Source of the DNA: an uncultured Bacteroidales bacterium
GTDB lineage: Bacteria > Bacteroidota > Bacteroidia > Bacteroidales > UBA932
Length of the DNA: 13,454 nt
NCBI GenBank assembly: GCA_905236955.1
Contig: CAJOQW010000115.1
Span: 1-13,454 of the forward strand
Reading direction: 5' to 3'
A model generated the notes under the pieces. It did no database searches. It worked only from the letters and a program-made list of their open reading frames with translations, and had not been told where the DNA came from. The position numbers and the translations under genes are program-made. How positions within the stretch are numbered: the stretch's first letter is position 1; the number at the start of each line of letters is the position of its first letter. Positions 1-7,073 of this stretch are shown here, piece by piece.

Positions 1-40
1 ATTATACGATGAAAAAAATTAACAAACAATAGTTAAAAAG

Positions 41-76
41 TTTTTTTTCAACAATCTTTTTCACCACTTTTGCACT
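41..76 (+). promoter_or_regulatory. Possible dnaA promoter with two degenerate DnaA boxes
   Basis: This is a weak candidate. CACTTTTG at 65-72 matches the Bacteroidetes -7 element TAnnTTTG at five of six fixed positions. The T-run at 41-48 sits where a -33 TTTG would be expected but lacks the G. The start of translation at 98 would leave a leader of roughly 20 nt. Overlapping it are two sites matching the relaxed DnaA box TTWTNCACA at eight of nine positions: TTTTTCACC at 57-65 and TTTTGCACT at 68-76. They are in the same orientation and 11 nt apart, about one helical turn. Self-regulation of dnaA by DnaA is known in other bacteria; here it is only an inference. Such degenerate sites occur easily by chance in AT-rich DNA. 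Confidence 0.28.
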
Positions 77-97
77 CGGAACGAGCCAACATAACAC

Positions 98-1528
98 ATG
101 TTTTTGAACGGGAGACATAACGAAACCTGGAGCAGCTGCCTGCGCTTTATCGAGCAGGTGGTGGAGCCTCAGCAGTTCGAAATCTGGTTCAGGAAAATCA
201 GGCCCGTCTCCCTCGAAGGTTCCACCCTTACGGTGGAGGTTCCCTCGGAATTCTTCTGCGAATATCTCGAAAGCGCATTCCTCGACGTCATAAAGGCCGC
301 CCTCAAGAAAGAGATCGGCGCCGGGGCCAGGCTGGTCTATAACATCCGCCCGGTCCAGAACCAGAAGCCGATGACTTTTCCGCAGGGCCCCGGGGACGCA
401 CCCACCAACAAGAGCATCAACATCAGTACCTGGCAGCCTTCGGGCAATCCAGGTCCTTTCGTCTATCCGGGAATCACCAAGGTCCAGGTCAACCCCAGGC
501 TAAACCCCGTCTATAATTTTGACAATCTGGTAGTAGGGGACTGCAACCGTCTCGCTGTCAATGCGGTGGAAAACATCGCAAATACTCCGGGCAATACTCC
601 GTTCAACCCGCTCTTCATCTTCGGCGGGCCGGGTCTCGGCAAAACCCATGCAGCCCAGGCGGCAGGCCTCGCCATAAAGAAGAAGTTCCCCGACATGGTG
701 GTGCTCTATGTCACCGGAAACGAGTTCAAGACCCAGTACATGGACGCCGTCAACGTGCGCAACAAACTCACCGATTTCCTTGCGTACTACATGAAGATGG
801 ATGTCCTGATAGTCGATGACATACAGGACATGGTGGGACAGGGCAACCAGAATGCCTTCTTCAACATCTTCAACCATCTGCACCAGAACGGGAAGCAGCT
901 CATCCTCACGTCGGACCGGGCCCCTGTCGACCTGCAGAATTTCGAAGACCGCCTCCTGTCCCGCTTCAAATGGGGCCTTTCTGCAGAACTCACCCAACCC
1001 GACCATGCCACCCGCCTGGCAATGCTCAAGGCGCGGGCATTCCGCGAAGGCGTAGAGATCGGGGAAGACGTGCTCGACTATCTGGCCACCCGCATCAAGA
1101 CCAACTTCCGTGAACTGGAAGGTGCCCTCATCTCGGTCATGGCCAACGCCACCATGACCCATTCCGAAATCACGGTGCAGCAGGCTGCAAGGATAGCCGA
1201 AAAGATAGTGGGAGAAGAGGTCAACACCCTCTCCATAGACAGCGTGCAGAAAACCGTATGCGAGTATTTCGGCATCACCCGTGACACTCTCCTCAGTTCG
1301 ACCCGGAAACGTCAGATAGTACAGGCAAGGCAAATAAGCATGTACCTGTGCCGCAAACTCATCGGCAACGTTTCACTTGCAACGATAGGGCACGAGACCG
1401 GAGGCAAGGACCATGCCACCGTCCTGCATGCATGTTCCACCGTAGGCGATCTCTGCACCACCGACCGCCGCTTCAAGAAGGACGTATCCAACATTGAAGG
1501 CATGCTCGCCAGGGCAGGCCGTCAGTAA
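98..1528 (+). CDS. dnaA: Chromosomal replication initiator protein DnaA
   Basis: DnaA binds DnaA boxes at the origin as an ATP-bound oligomer, opens the duplex and loads the replicative helicase. The 476-residue product has all parts of the family. Domain I (about 9-84) carries the Trp-rich helicase/oligomerisation fold. A short flexible domain II spans about 85-135. The AAA+ core (about 138-345) has Walker A GGPGLGKT at 176-183, Walker B VLIVDD at 236-241, sensor 1 LTSD at 270-273, box VII Arg285 (the arginine-finger position) and sensor 2 NFRELEG at 336-342. Domain IV (about 375-470) carries the DnaA signature GGKDHATVLHA at 435-445, which contacts the box. Length is normal. The ATG at 98 puts domain I at the N-terminus with no missing part. 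No Shine-Dalgarno is seen, as is usual in Bacteroidetes. pepD follows after only 17 nt, so co-transcription is likely. dnaN, recF and gyrB are not adjacent in this window. Confidence 0.97.
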   Translation: MFLNGRHNETWSSCLRFIEQVVEPQQFEIWFRKIRPVSLEGSTLTVEVPSEFFCEYLESAFLDVIKAALKKEIGAGARLVYNIRPVQNQKPMTFPQGPGDAPTNKSINISTWQPSGNPGPFVYPGITKVQVNPRLNPVYNFDNLVVGDCNRLAVNAVENIANTPGNTPFNPLFIFGGPGLGKTHAAQAAGLAIKKKFPDMVVLYVTGNEFKTQYMDAVNVRNKLTDFLAYYMKMDVLIVDDIQDMVGQGNQNAFFNIFNHLHQNGKQLILTSDRAPVDLQNFEDRLLSRFKWGLSAELTQPDHATRLAMLKARAFREGVEIGEDVLDYLATRIKTNFRELEGALISVMANATMTHSEITVQQAARIAEKIVGEEVNTLSIDSVQKTVCEYFGITRDTLLSSTRKRQIVQARQISMYLCRKLIGNVSLATIGHETGGKDHATVLHACSTVGDLCTTDRRFKKDVSNIEGMLARAGRQ

Positions 1529-1545
1529 CAGAAAGTTATACAGCC

Positions 1546-2970
1546 ATGACAGCGAACCAGGTTCTTGAAATCTTCAAGAAGATCACAACCATTCCCCGCG
1601 CCTCCGGCCATGAGGGTCCCATGACGGATTATCTGTGCGGATGGGCCGCCGCGCACGGCCTTGAATCCAAGCGCGATGCAACCGGCAACGTATGCATCAT
1701 ACGCGAGGCTGCCCAGGGCAGGGAAGATGTACCCACAATAGTCCTGCAAGCCCATCAGGACATGGTATGCGAGAAAGTATCCGGTTTCGTCCACGATTTC
1801 GCGAAGGACCCTGTCCCATATGTGATCAAGGACGGATGGATGGTTTCCGAAAACACCACTCTGGGTGCCGATGACGGAATAGGCATAGCCGCCTGCCTGG
1901 CACTGCTCGAGGATGACAAGCCCACCGGCCGCATAGAGGCGGTATTCACCATAAGCGAAGAAACCGGGATGGACGGAGCCTTCGCCATGGAGCAGGGTTT
2001 CTTCACGGGCAAGGTCCTCATAAATCTCGACTCCGAGGACGAGGGCCAGCTTTTCATAGGCTGCGCCGGCGGGGAAAACACCGATATCTTCTTCAAATAC
2101 GACTTTGAAGATTTTGAACCTGGCTGGGAAGCCTTCGAACTCAGGATCAGCGGCGGCGTAGGCGGACACAGCGGGGACGACATCAACAAGAAACGCCTGA
2201 ATGCAGTCCGTGCCATGGCCGGGTTCCTCCAGCAGGAAAGCCGTCACGGGCTCCAGCTCGTAATCTTGACCGGGGGCGGCAAATCCAACGCCATCGCCCG
2301 CGAGGCCAAGGCGGTCATCAGGGTTCCCGACGCCAAAGCCGCGAAAGAACGCTTCCTCGCCTTCGGCGAAACGACCAGGAAGGAATACGCGGACACCGAA
2401 CCGGCCCTCTGCTTCAAGACTGCGCCCAATGTATTCAACGAAAAGCCTATAGCCCGCAAGGACACCAAGGCACTGCTTGACGCCCTGGTGGCATGCCCGC
2501 ACGGGGTGGTACGCATGAGCCCGAGCATCAAGGGACTTGTGCAGACGTCCACCAACCTTGCCGCGGTCGACATGACCAGCAGGCAGGAGATAAAGGTGGT
2601 TACCAGCCAGCGCAGCAGCGTTGTCGCCGAACTCGACCAGATAGTGGAAAAGGTGGCCCGGACGTTCAGGAAGGCCGGTGCCAGGGTCGTCTCGTACGGC
2701 AAGTATCCGGGCTGGAACCCCGATCTGGATTCTCACGTCCTGGAAGTGACCCGCGATGCCTACAGGAAACTCTTCGGACAGGAGCCGCTTGTACTGGCCA
2801 TCCATGCCGGCCTGGAGTGCGGGCTGTTCCTTGAAAAATTCCCAGGCCTGGACATGATAAGCTTCGGTCCCACCCTGAGGGGCGTCCACACCCCCGGCGA
2901 GAAACTGGAACTCGCATCCCTTGACAAATTCACCCAACTGCTTGACGAAGTGGTATGCAACTACAAATAG
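1546..2970 (+). CDS. pepD: Cytosolic non-specific dipeptidase (peptidase M20C, PepD/aminoacyl-histidine dipeptidase)
   Basis: This is a two-zinc cytoplasmic exopeptidase that hydrolyses a broad range of dipeptides, including Xaa-His, in the last step of peptide breakdown. The 474-residue length is close to the roughly 485 usual for PepD. Metal and catalytic residues are visible in order: His70 and Asp72 in AHQD, the bridging Asp109 in GADDGIG, catalytic Glu138 with ligand Glu139 in SEETG, Asp162 in LDSED, and C-terminal His448 in GVHTPGE. The lid/dimer domain (about 185-380) contains GGHSGDD at 206-212, whose His208 completes the active site of the partner subunit in related M20 enzymes. No signal peptide is present. 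It begins 17 nt after dnaA and its end overlaps the start of rpe by 16 nt, which suggests one transcript. The family has no known link to DnaA, so the pairing probably reflects compact gene packing. Confidence 0.93.
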   Translation: MTANQVLEIFKKITTIPRASGHEGPMTDYLCGWAAAHGLESKRDATGNVCIIREAAQGREDVPTIVLQAHQDMVCEKVSGFVHDFAKDPVPYVIKDGWMVSENTTLGADDGIGIAACLALLEDDKPTGRIEAVFTISEETGMDGAFAMEQGFFTGKVLINLDSEDEGQLFIGCAGGENTDIFFKYDFEDFEPGWEAFELRISGGVGGHSGDDINKKRLNAVRAMAGFLQQESRHGLQLVILTGGGKSNAIAREAKAVIRVPDAKAAKERFLAFGETTRKEYADTEPALCFKTAPNVFNEKPIARKDTKALLDALVACPHGVVRMSPSIKGLVQTSTNLAAVDMTSRQEIKVVTSQRSSVVAELDQIVEKVARTFRKAGARVVSYGKYPGWNPDLDSHVLEVTRDAYRKLFGQEPLVLAIHAGLECGLFLEKFPGLDMISFGPTLRGVHTPGEKLELASLDKFTQLLDEVVCNYK

Positions 2971-3608
2971 CTCCTTCCATCCTTGCCGCCGATTTCCTAG
3001 AACTGGGCAAGGATATAGACGCCCTGAACAAGAACGCCGACATAATCCATTTCGATGTCATGGACGGGACCTTCGTCCCCAACATCTCATTCGGTTTCCC
3101 CGTGTTGGAAGCCGTATCGAGGATGGCCAAGATCCCGATGGACGCCCATTTCATGGTAGTCAATCCCGAGAAGTGGGTGGACCGCTGCGCCAAGGCCGGC
3201 GTGTCCATGATGAGTTTCCACCTGGAAGCTGCGGGACGAAAGACCCGGAGCATACTGAGGGATATACGCTCACACGGAATGAAGGCGGGCCTTGTCATCA
3301 ATCCCGACGTGCCCGTTGAAAAACTTTATCAGTATATAGGGGCGGCAGACTATTTCCTGGTCATGTCGGTGTTCGCGGGATTCGGCGGACAAAAGTTCAT
3401 ATACGAGAGCCTCGACAGGATATACTGCCTCAAGGAAAGGATCCTGAGCAAAGGCAACGACGCCAAGGTGGAAGTGGACGGGGGAGTGAATGAAGGCAAC
3501 ATCAAGGCGCTGGCCGACGCGGGAGTGGACATAGCCGTCGCAGGTAGTTCGGTTTTCCGGTCCGGCGATCCGGCCGCCGCTATCGCGTCGCTTCGTAACG
3601 CTCTATAG
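2955..3608 (+). CDS. rpe: Ribulose-phosphate 3-epimerase
   Basis: Rpe interconverts ribulose 5-phosphate and xylulose 5-phosphate in the pentose-phosphate pathway, as a metal-dependent TIM barrel. The 217-residue product has the family landmarks: Ser8 in APSILAADF, metal ligands His32 and catalytic Asp34 in HFDVMDG, His65 in DAHFM, catalytic Asp175 in EVDGG, and the phosphate-binding AGSSVF at 196-201. One usual motif is altered: the mobile loop commonly reads MSVNPGFGGQ, but here residues 137-146 read MSVFAGFGGQ, so Asn-Pro is replaced by Phe-Ala; the glycines remain. The ATG at 2955 lies inside the last codons of pepD (16-nt overlap), and the protein starts directly at the first beta strand, so the start is secure. 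The 3' end overlaps the opposing birA by 29 nt, and a candidate terminator lies 45 nt past the stop. Confidence 0.95.
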   Translation: MQLQIAPSILAADFLELGKDIDALNKNADIIHFDVMDGTFVPNISFGFPVLEAVSRMAKIPMDAHFMVVNPEKWVDRCAKAGVSMMSFHLEAAGRKTRSILRDIRSHGMKAGLVINPDVPVEKLYQYIGAADYFLVMSVFAGFGGQKFIYESLDRIYCLKERILSKGNDAKVEVDGGVNEGNIKALADAGVDIAVAGSSVFRSGDPAAAIASLRNAL

Positions 3609-4257
3609 AATCCCGCAGTTCATCCTGCAAAGGCTTTTCCAGCACGAACATGCGCCGGGAAAATTCGGATTCGAGTTCTTCCCGGCCTTTTTCGGTATCC
3701 AGCAAAGATGCATGTGACAGGAACATGCCGTAAAGACGGTCGAGGGTGCCGGCTGGATTATACTCCTTCCCCGTAAGCTGGCCCAGGGAAACCGGATTGG
3801 GCAAAGACGGGTCGAACTCCTTCTGGTTAAGATTGAGACCTATGCCTATGATACTGCTGGAAACCAGACCGGACTCGAAGGTGTTCTCGACCAGGATCCC
3901 GCATATTTTCCTGTCTCCCACCCAGATATCATTCGGCCACTTTATCCTGGCCTCGACCTCTTCTTCCGCCAGGAAACAGCAGAGCGCTACCGTGAAGAAA
4001 TGGGTGATCCTGACCGCCTCGGAGGCCTTCAGCTCCGAGACCCCTCCCTTGCCGAACTTGAGAACGAGGCTGAATGTGAGGTTCTCGCCGGGGCGGGAAA
4101 CCCAGTGATGGGAACCCTGTCCGCGCCCCGCTGTCTGGTGCACCGCCGCCACCACTGACATATTGTCAAGACACTGGATATTTGTTTTGGCGTAATTGTT
4201 CGTGGAATCAATGACTTGATGCCAGCAGACGGCCGGATATGCGCTTTGTGGTTCCAT
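3580..4257 (-). CDS. birA: Biotin--[acetyl-CoA-carboxylase] ligase (BirA), short form apparently lacking the C-terminal domain
   Basis: BirA makes biotinyl-AMP and transfers biotin to the carrier lysine of biotin-dependent carboxylases. The 225-residue product has the catalytic core: STNNYAK at 18-24, the biotin/AMP-binding loop GRGQGSHHW at 44-52 followed by ENLTFS, catalytic Lys106 in KWPND (106-110), Lys117 and GILVEN at 120-125, and GIGLNLNQ at 138-145. There is no N-terminal helix-turn-helix, so it should be an enzyme only and not a repressor of biotin genes. The chosen ATG at 4257 opens the fold; longer in-frame starts would run into ftsH. Most BirA proteins end with a small SH3-like domain of about 45-50 residues. 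Here only about 25 residues follow the last core helix before a stop inside rpe, and they do not resemble that domain. The overlap with rpe is 29 nt. Transcription probably starts from the promoter at 4290-4321. Confidence 0.9.
   Translation of the reverse strand: MEPQSAYPAVCWHQVIDSTNNYAKTNIQCLDNMSVVAAVHQTAGRGQGSHHWVSRPGENLTFSLVLKFGKGGVSELKASEAVRITHFFTVALCCFLAEEEVEARIKWPNDIWVGDRKICGILVENTFESGLVSSSIIGIGLNLNQKEFDPSLPNPVSLGQLTGKEYNPAGTLDRLYGMFLSHASLLDTEKGREELESEFSRRMFVLEKPLQDELRDSIERYEATR
3654..3692 (+). terminator. Candidate intrinsic terminator for the dnaA-pepD-rpe unit, inside birA
   Basis: GCCGGGAA at 3654-3661 pairs perfectly with TTCCCGGC at 3679-3686. Inside it, AATTCG at 3662-3667 pairs with CGAGTT at 3672-3677 with one wobble pair, around a GATT loop and a single bulged C at 3678. 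This gives a 14-pair hairpin followed on the + strand by a C and five T (3687-3692). It stands 45 nt after the rpe stop, where a terminator is expected. The opposite strand has no T-run after the hairpin, so it should act only on rightward transcripts. It also encodes part of BirA, so its shape is constrained by two functions. Confidence 0.6.
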
Positions 4258-4274
4258 TTTTGTTGCTAACTTTG
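4245..4274 (+). promoter_or_regulatory. Bacteroidetes-type promoter for ftsH-cdsA-psd
   Basis: A -33 TTTG at 4245-4248 is followed after 18 nt by TAACTTTG at 4267-4274, a perfect match to the TAnnTTTG -7 element of the Bacteroidetes primary sigma factor. Transcription would begin near 4280, leaving about 24 nt of leader before the ftsH ATG at 4304. The upstream half lies within the first codons of birA. The spacing is slightly under the commonly cited 19-21 nt. Confidence 0.65.
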
Positions 4275-4289
4275 TACACTTATCATGAG

Positions 4290-4321
4290 CAAAGTTACTA
4301 ATAATGCCTAAAGACAACAAA
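4290..4321 (-). promoter_or_regulatory. Bacteroidetes-type promoter for birA
   Basis: Read on the minus strand, TTTG at 4321-4318 is followed after 20 nt by TAACTTTG at 4297-4290, again a perfect -7 element. Transcription would start near 4284 and reach the birA ATG at 4257 after about 27 nt. Its -33 element lies inside the first codons of ftsH. It faces the ftsH promoter, with the two -7 elements only 15 nt apart. Confidence 0.6.
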
Positions 4322-6256
4322 AACGACGGCGGAAAAAAACGCCGCATCATACAAATAAACCTCTCCTGGTTATACATCCTCCTCATCGCCGGAATAGCCA
4401 TGATGCTGTTCGGTAACCGCAGTCCCCAACCGCAGAAGGTCGAATGGGCCCAGGTCAAGCAGATGATGCTCGACGGAGACATAAAGGAGATCCATTTCAT
4501 CCGCAACGATTACAAAGGCAACATAACCGCAAGGCCCGACCGTCTGGGCAAGTATGCAGACCTTTTCCCGCAGGGGCAGGTGCCGGCGAAGTCGCCGCAT
4601 TTCTTTTTCCTCGTATCCGGCTCCTTCAATGCCGAGCAGGAATTCGAAGGCCTCAATTCCCAACTCCCTTCCGACGGCCAAGTCAAGATAGTGATGGAGA
4701 ACGACTCCAAGAACTGGGTACAGATACTCGACTGGATCATATGGCCCCTGCTGCTCATCCTCATGTGGGTATGGATGTTCCGCGGCATGAACCGCACCAT
4801 GGGCGGAGGAGGTGCCGGAGGCCGCAATGCCGGCGGTATATTCAACGTCGGCAAGAGCACCGGCAAACTCGCTGACAAGAAAGACGTCAATGTCACGTTC
4901 AAGGATGTTGCCGGCCTGTACGGCGCCAAGGAGGAAGTGATGGAGATAGTCGATTTCCTGAAGAATCCCGCCAAATATACCGCCCTTGGCGGCAAAATCC
5001 CCAAGGGTGCCCTCCTTGTCGGGCCTCCGGGCACGGGCAAGACCCTCCTTGCCAAAGCAGTGGCGGGGGAGGCGAACGTACCCTTCTTCAGCATAAGCGG
5101 TTCCGATTTCGTGGAGATGTTCGTAGGTGTGGGCGCCAGCCGCGTCCGCGACCTCTTCTCACAGGCCAAGGAAAAGGCCCCGTGCATAGTCTTCATCGAC
5201 GAGATCGACGCCGTGGGCAGGGCCCGTGGCAAGAACGTGGGCTGGAGCAGCAACGACGAGCGTGAGAACACCCTGAACCAGTTGCTTACCGAAATGGACG
5301 GTTTCGGGACCAACAGCGGAGTCATAGTTCTTGCTGCCACAAACCGCGCAGACATCCTGGACAGCGCCCTGATGAGGGCCGGCCGTTTCGACCGCCAGAT
5401 CCACGTCGACCTCCCCGAGCTGGAAGAGCGCAAGGAAATATTCAAGGTCCATATGAGGGGGCTCAAGATAGACCCGGCCTTCGATCTGGACACCATGGCC
5501 AAACATACCCCGGGTTTCTCCGGCGCGGACATCGCGAACCTCTGCAATGAGGCCGCCCTGACTGCTGCACGCCGGGGCAAATCCGTTATCGACACCCAGG
5601 ATTTCATGGACTCGGTAGACCGCATAATCGGCGGGATAGAGCGCAAGAGCGCGACCATAATGACCCCGGCCGAAAAGAAGACGACAGCTTATCACGAGGC
5701 CGGCCACGCGGTAGTCGGCTGGCTTCTCCCCAATGCCGACCCGGTCTTCAAGGTGAGCCTTATCCCCAGGGGACAGGCGCTCGGCCTGACATGGAGCCTT
5801 CCCGCTGAGCGCAAGATACTGCCCAAGAGTTATATGCTCGACGAAATGTGCACCCTCATGGGCGGGCGCGTCGCGGAAGAACTCATCAACGGAGAACCCG
5901 CTTCAGGCGCACTGAACGATCTCGAACGCCTTACCCGTATCGCTTACAGCATGGTCCAGTTCTACGGCATGTCGGACAGTGTAGGAGAACTCTCTTTCTA
6001 TGACTCCTCCGGAGCCCGCGGATATGACCTCACAAAGCCTTACAGCGAAAAAACCGCCGAACTCATGGACAATGAGGTCAAGAAACTGGTGGACGGCGTA
6101 CACGCCCGTACCGTCAAGATCCTCTCCGACAACATGGAAGGCTTTACGAAAGTGGCCGAGCTCCTTCTCGAGAAGGAAGTCATCTTTGCCGAAGACATCG
6201 AACAGATACTCGGTCCCAAGGCCAAGAACGAAGCAAATCCAGTGTCCAATGAGTAA
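4304..6256 (+). CDS. ftsH: ATP-dependent zinc metalloprotease FtsH
   Basis: FtsH is a membrane-anchored hexameric AAA+ protease that pulls misfolded membrane proteins and selected cytoplasmic regulators into a zinc protease chamber. The 650-residue product has a basic N-terminus, membrane segments at about 20-37 and 140-160 flanking a periplasmic domain, and a Gly-rich linker at about 166-178. The AAA+ domain has Walker A GPPGTGKT at 240-247, the pore loop FVEMFVGVGA at 269-278, Walker B IVFIDEID at 295-302, and the second region of homology with Arg358 and Arg361. The M41 protease domain has HEAGH at 464-468 (Glu465 catalytic) and the third zinc ligand Asp539 in ALNDLER. All catalytic residues are present and the length is typical. 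The ATG at 4304 follows the candidate promoter at 4245-4274. The stop overlaps cdsA by 8 nt. In other bacteria FtsH controls lipid-synthesis enzymes, so its grouping with cdsA and psd is suggestive, but regulation here is inference. Confidence 0.97.
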   Translation: MPKDNKNDGGKKRRIIQINLSWLYILLIAGIAMMLFGNRSPQPQKVEWAQVKQMMLDGDIKEIHFIRNDYKGNITARPDRLGKYADLFPQGQVPAKSPHFFFLVSGSFNAEQEFEGLNSQLPSDGQVKIVMENDSKNWVQILDWIIWPLLLILMWVWMFRGMNRTMGGGGAGGRNAGGIFNVGKSTGKLADKKDVNVTFKDVAGLYGAKEEVMEIVDFLKNPAKYTALGGKIPKGALLVGPPGTGKTLLAKAVAGEANVPFFSISGSDFVEMFVGVGASRVRDLFSQAKEKAPCIVFIDEIDAVGRARGKNVGWSSNDERENTLNQLLTEMDGFGTNSGVIVLAATNRADILDSALMRAGRFDRQIHVDLPELEERKEIFKVHMRGLKIDPAFDLDTMAKHTPGFSGADIANLCNEAALTAARRGKSVIDTQDFMDSVDRIIGGIERKSATIMTPAEKKTTAYHEAGHAVVGWLLPNADPVFKVSLIPRGQALGLTWSLPAERKILPKSYMLDEMCTLMGGRVAEELINGEPASGALNDLERLTRIAYSMVQFYGMSDSVGELSFYDSSGARGYDLTKPYSEKTAELMDNEVKKLVDGVHARTVKILSDNMEGFTKVAELLLEKEVIFAEDIEQILGPKAKNEANPVSNE

Positions 6257-7073
6257 TTTGGCACTCAGGACCGTCTCCGGAGCGGCCTTCGTGGCCGTCA
6301 TGCTCTGCGGCCTTCTCATAAACCCTTATCTTTTCGCGGTGCTCATCATCTTCATGATGATAGGGATGATGCTGGAGTTCTACCGCTTGTCGATGGGTTC
6401 GCGCCACAGCTTTTCCTGCTGGATCGCGATTGCCGCCGGAGTTACGGAGTTCAGCCTTCTGTTCTCATTCTTCCAACTGGAACTGGATCCCAAGTTCGTT
6501 GCCCTGCCGCTCACCCTGCTCATGGCCGTGATGATAAGCGCGCTCTTCTCAAAGGGTACAGACCACATGGAGGACTACGCTTACATACTGGCCGGGATAC
6601 TTTATATTGCAATACCACTGTCACTGTCCAATTTCGTTGCATTCAGGGGTGGGGAGTTCAACGCCCTGATGCTGCTGGGCTTCTTCATCCTCATATGGTG
6701 TTCGGACATAGGCGCCTACACAATCGGCCGCGCTTTCGGCAAAGACACGAAGAAACTCGCCCCGGGAATCTCCCCAAATAAGACCTGGGTCGGATTCTGG
6801 GGCGGTATGATCTTCTGCGTCGGGGCGTCAATTGCCCTCTGGGCCACGGGCATCTTCAACTTCCCGTGGTACCACTGCATGATACTGGCTGTAATCATCG
6901 ACCTGGGAGGCGTCTGCGGCGACCTTTTTGAAAGCCTCTGGAAACGCCATTTCGACGTCAAGGACTCAGGACATATAATACCTGGGCACGGAGGCCTGCT
7001 GGACCGCTTCGACAGTACCTTGATAGCGGTTCCCCTCGGGGCAATATACCTTTCACTGGCCGGCCTGCTATGA
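6249..7073 (+). CDS. cdsA: Phosphatidate cytidylyltransferase (CDP-diglyceride synthase)
   Basis: CdsA converts phosphatidic acid and CTP to CDP-diacylglycerol, the branch-point precursor of bacterial phospholipids, in the inner membrane. The 274-residue product is strongly hydrophobic with about seven or eight predicted membrane segments. It carries the family signature near the C-terminus: Ser229, Lys232-Arg233, Lys238-Asp239, then PGHGG at 245-249 and DRFD at 252-255. CSDIGAY at 151-157 is another conserved acidic membrane motif. The start at 6249 is chosen because it opens directly into the first membrane helix and overlaps the ftsH stop by 8 nt; a longer in-frame reading would be wholly inside ftsH. 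It shares ATGA with psd, so the two enzymes are probably translationally coupled. Confidence 0.95.
   Translation: MSNLALRTVSGAAFVAVMLCGLLINPYLFAVLIIFMMIGMMLEFYRLSMGSRHSFSCWIAIAAGVTEFSLLFSFFQLELDPKFVALPLTLLMAVMISALFSKGTDHMEDYAYILAGILYIAIPLSLSNFVAFRGGEFNALMLLGFFILIWCSDIGAYTIGRAFGKDTKKLAPGISPNKTWVGFWGGMIFCVGASIALWATGIFNFPWYHCMILAVIIDLGGVCGDLFESLWKRHFDVKDSGHIIPGHGGLLDRFDSTLIAVPLGAIYLSLAGLL

Noticed and set aside
581..601. AATACTCCG repeated at 581-589 and 593-601 in dnaA
   Set aside because: It encodes NTPGNTP in the region before Walker A at the length expected for Bacteroidetes DnaA. A short coincidental repeat, not an expansion.
500..1333. A 277-codon open frame antisense to dnaA
   Set aside because: Same cause: an antisense shadow of the DnaA AAA+ domain, with no recognisable motif.
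1536..1546. TTATACAG-like DnaA box between dnaA and pepD
   Set aside because: Two mismatches to the relaxed box and only one site. Not distinguishable from chance.
1522..2937. A 471-codon open frame antisense to nearly all of pepD
   Set aside because: pepD is unmistakable by its catalytic motifs, and the antisense product resembles no family and starts with no leader. GC-rich codon use, with few TTA, CTA and TCA codons in the sense frame, leaves antisense frames open.
4510..5658. A 382-codon open frame antisense to ftsH
   Set aside because: Low-complexity Ser/Pro/Arg-rich product typical of an antisense shadow. The sense strand encodes the AAA+ core of FtsH.
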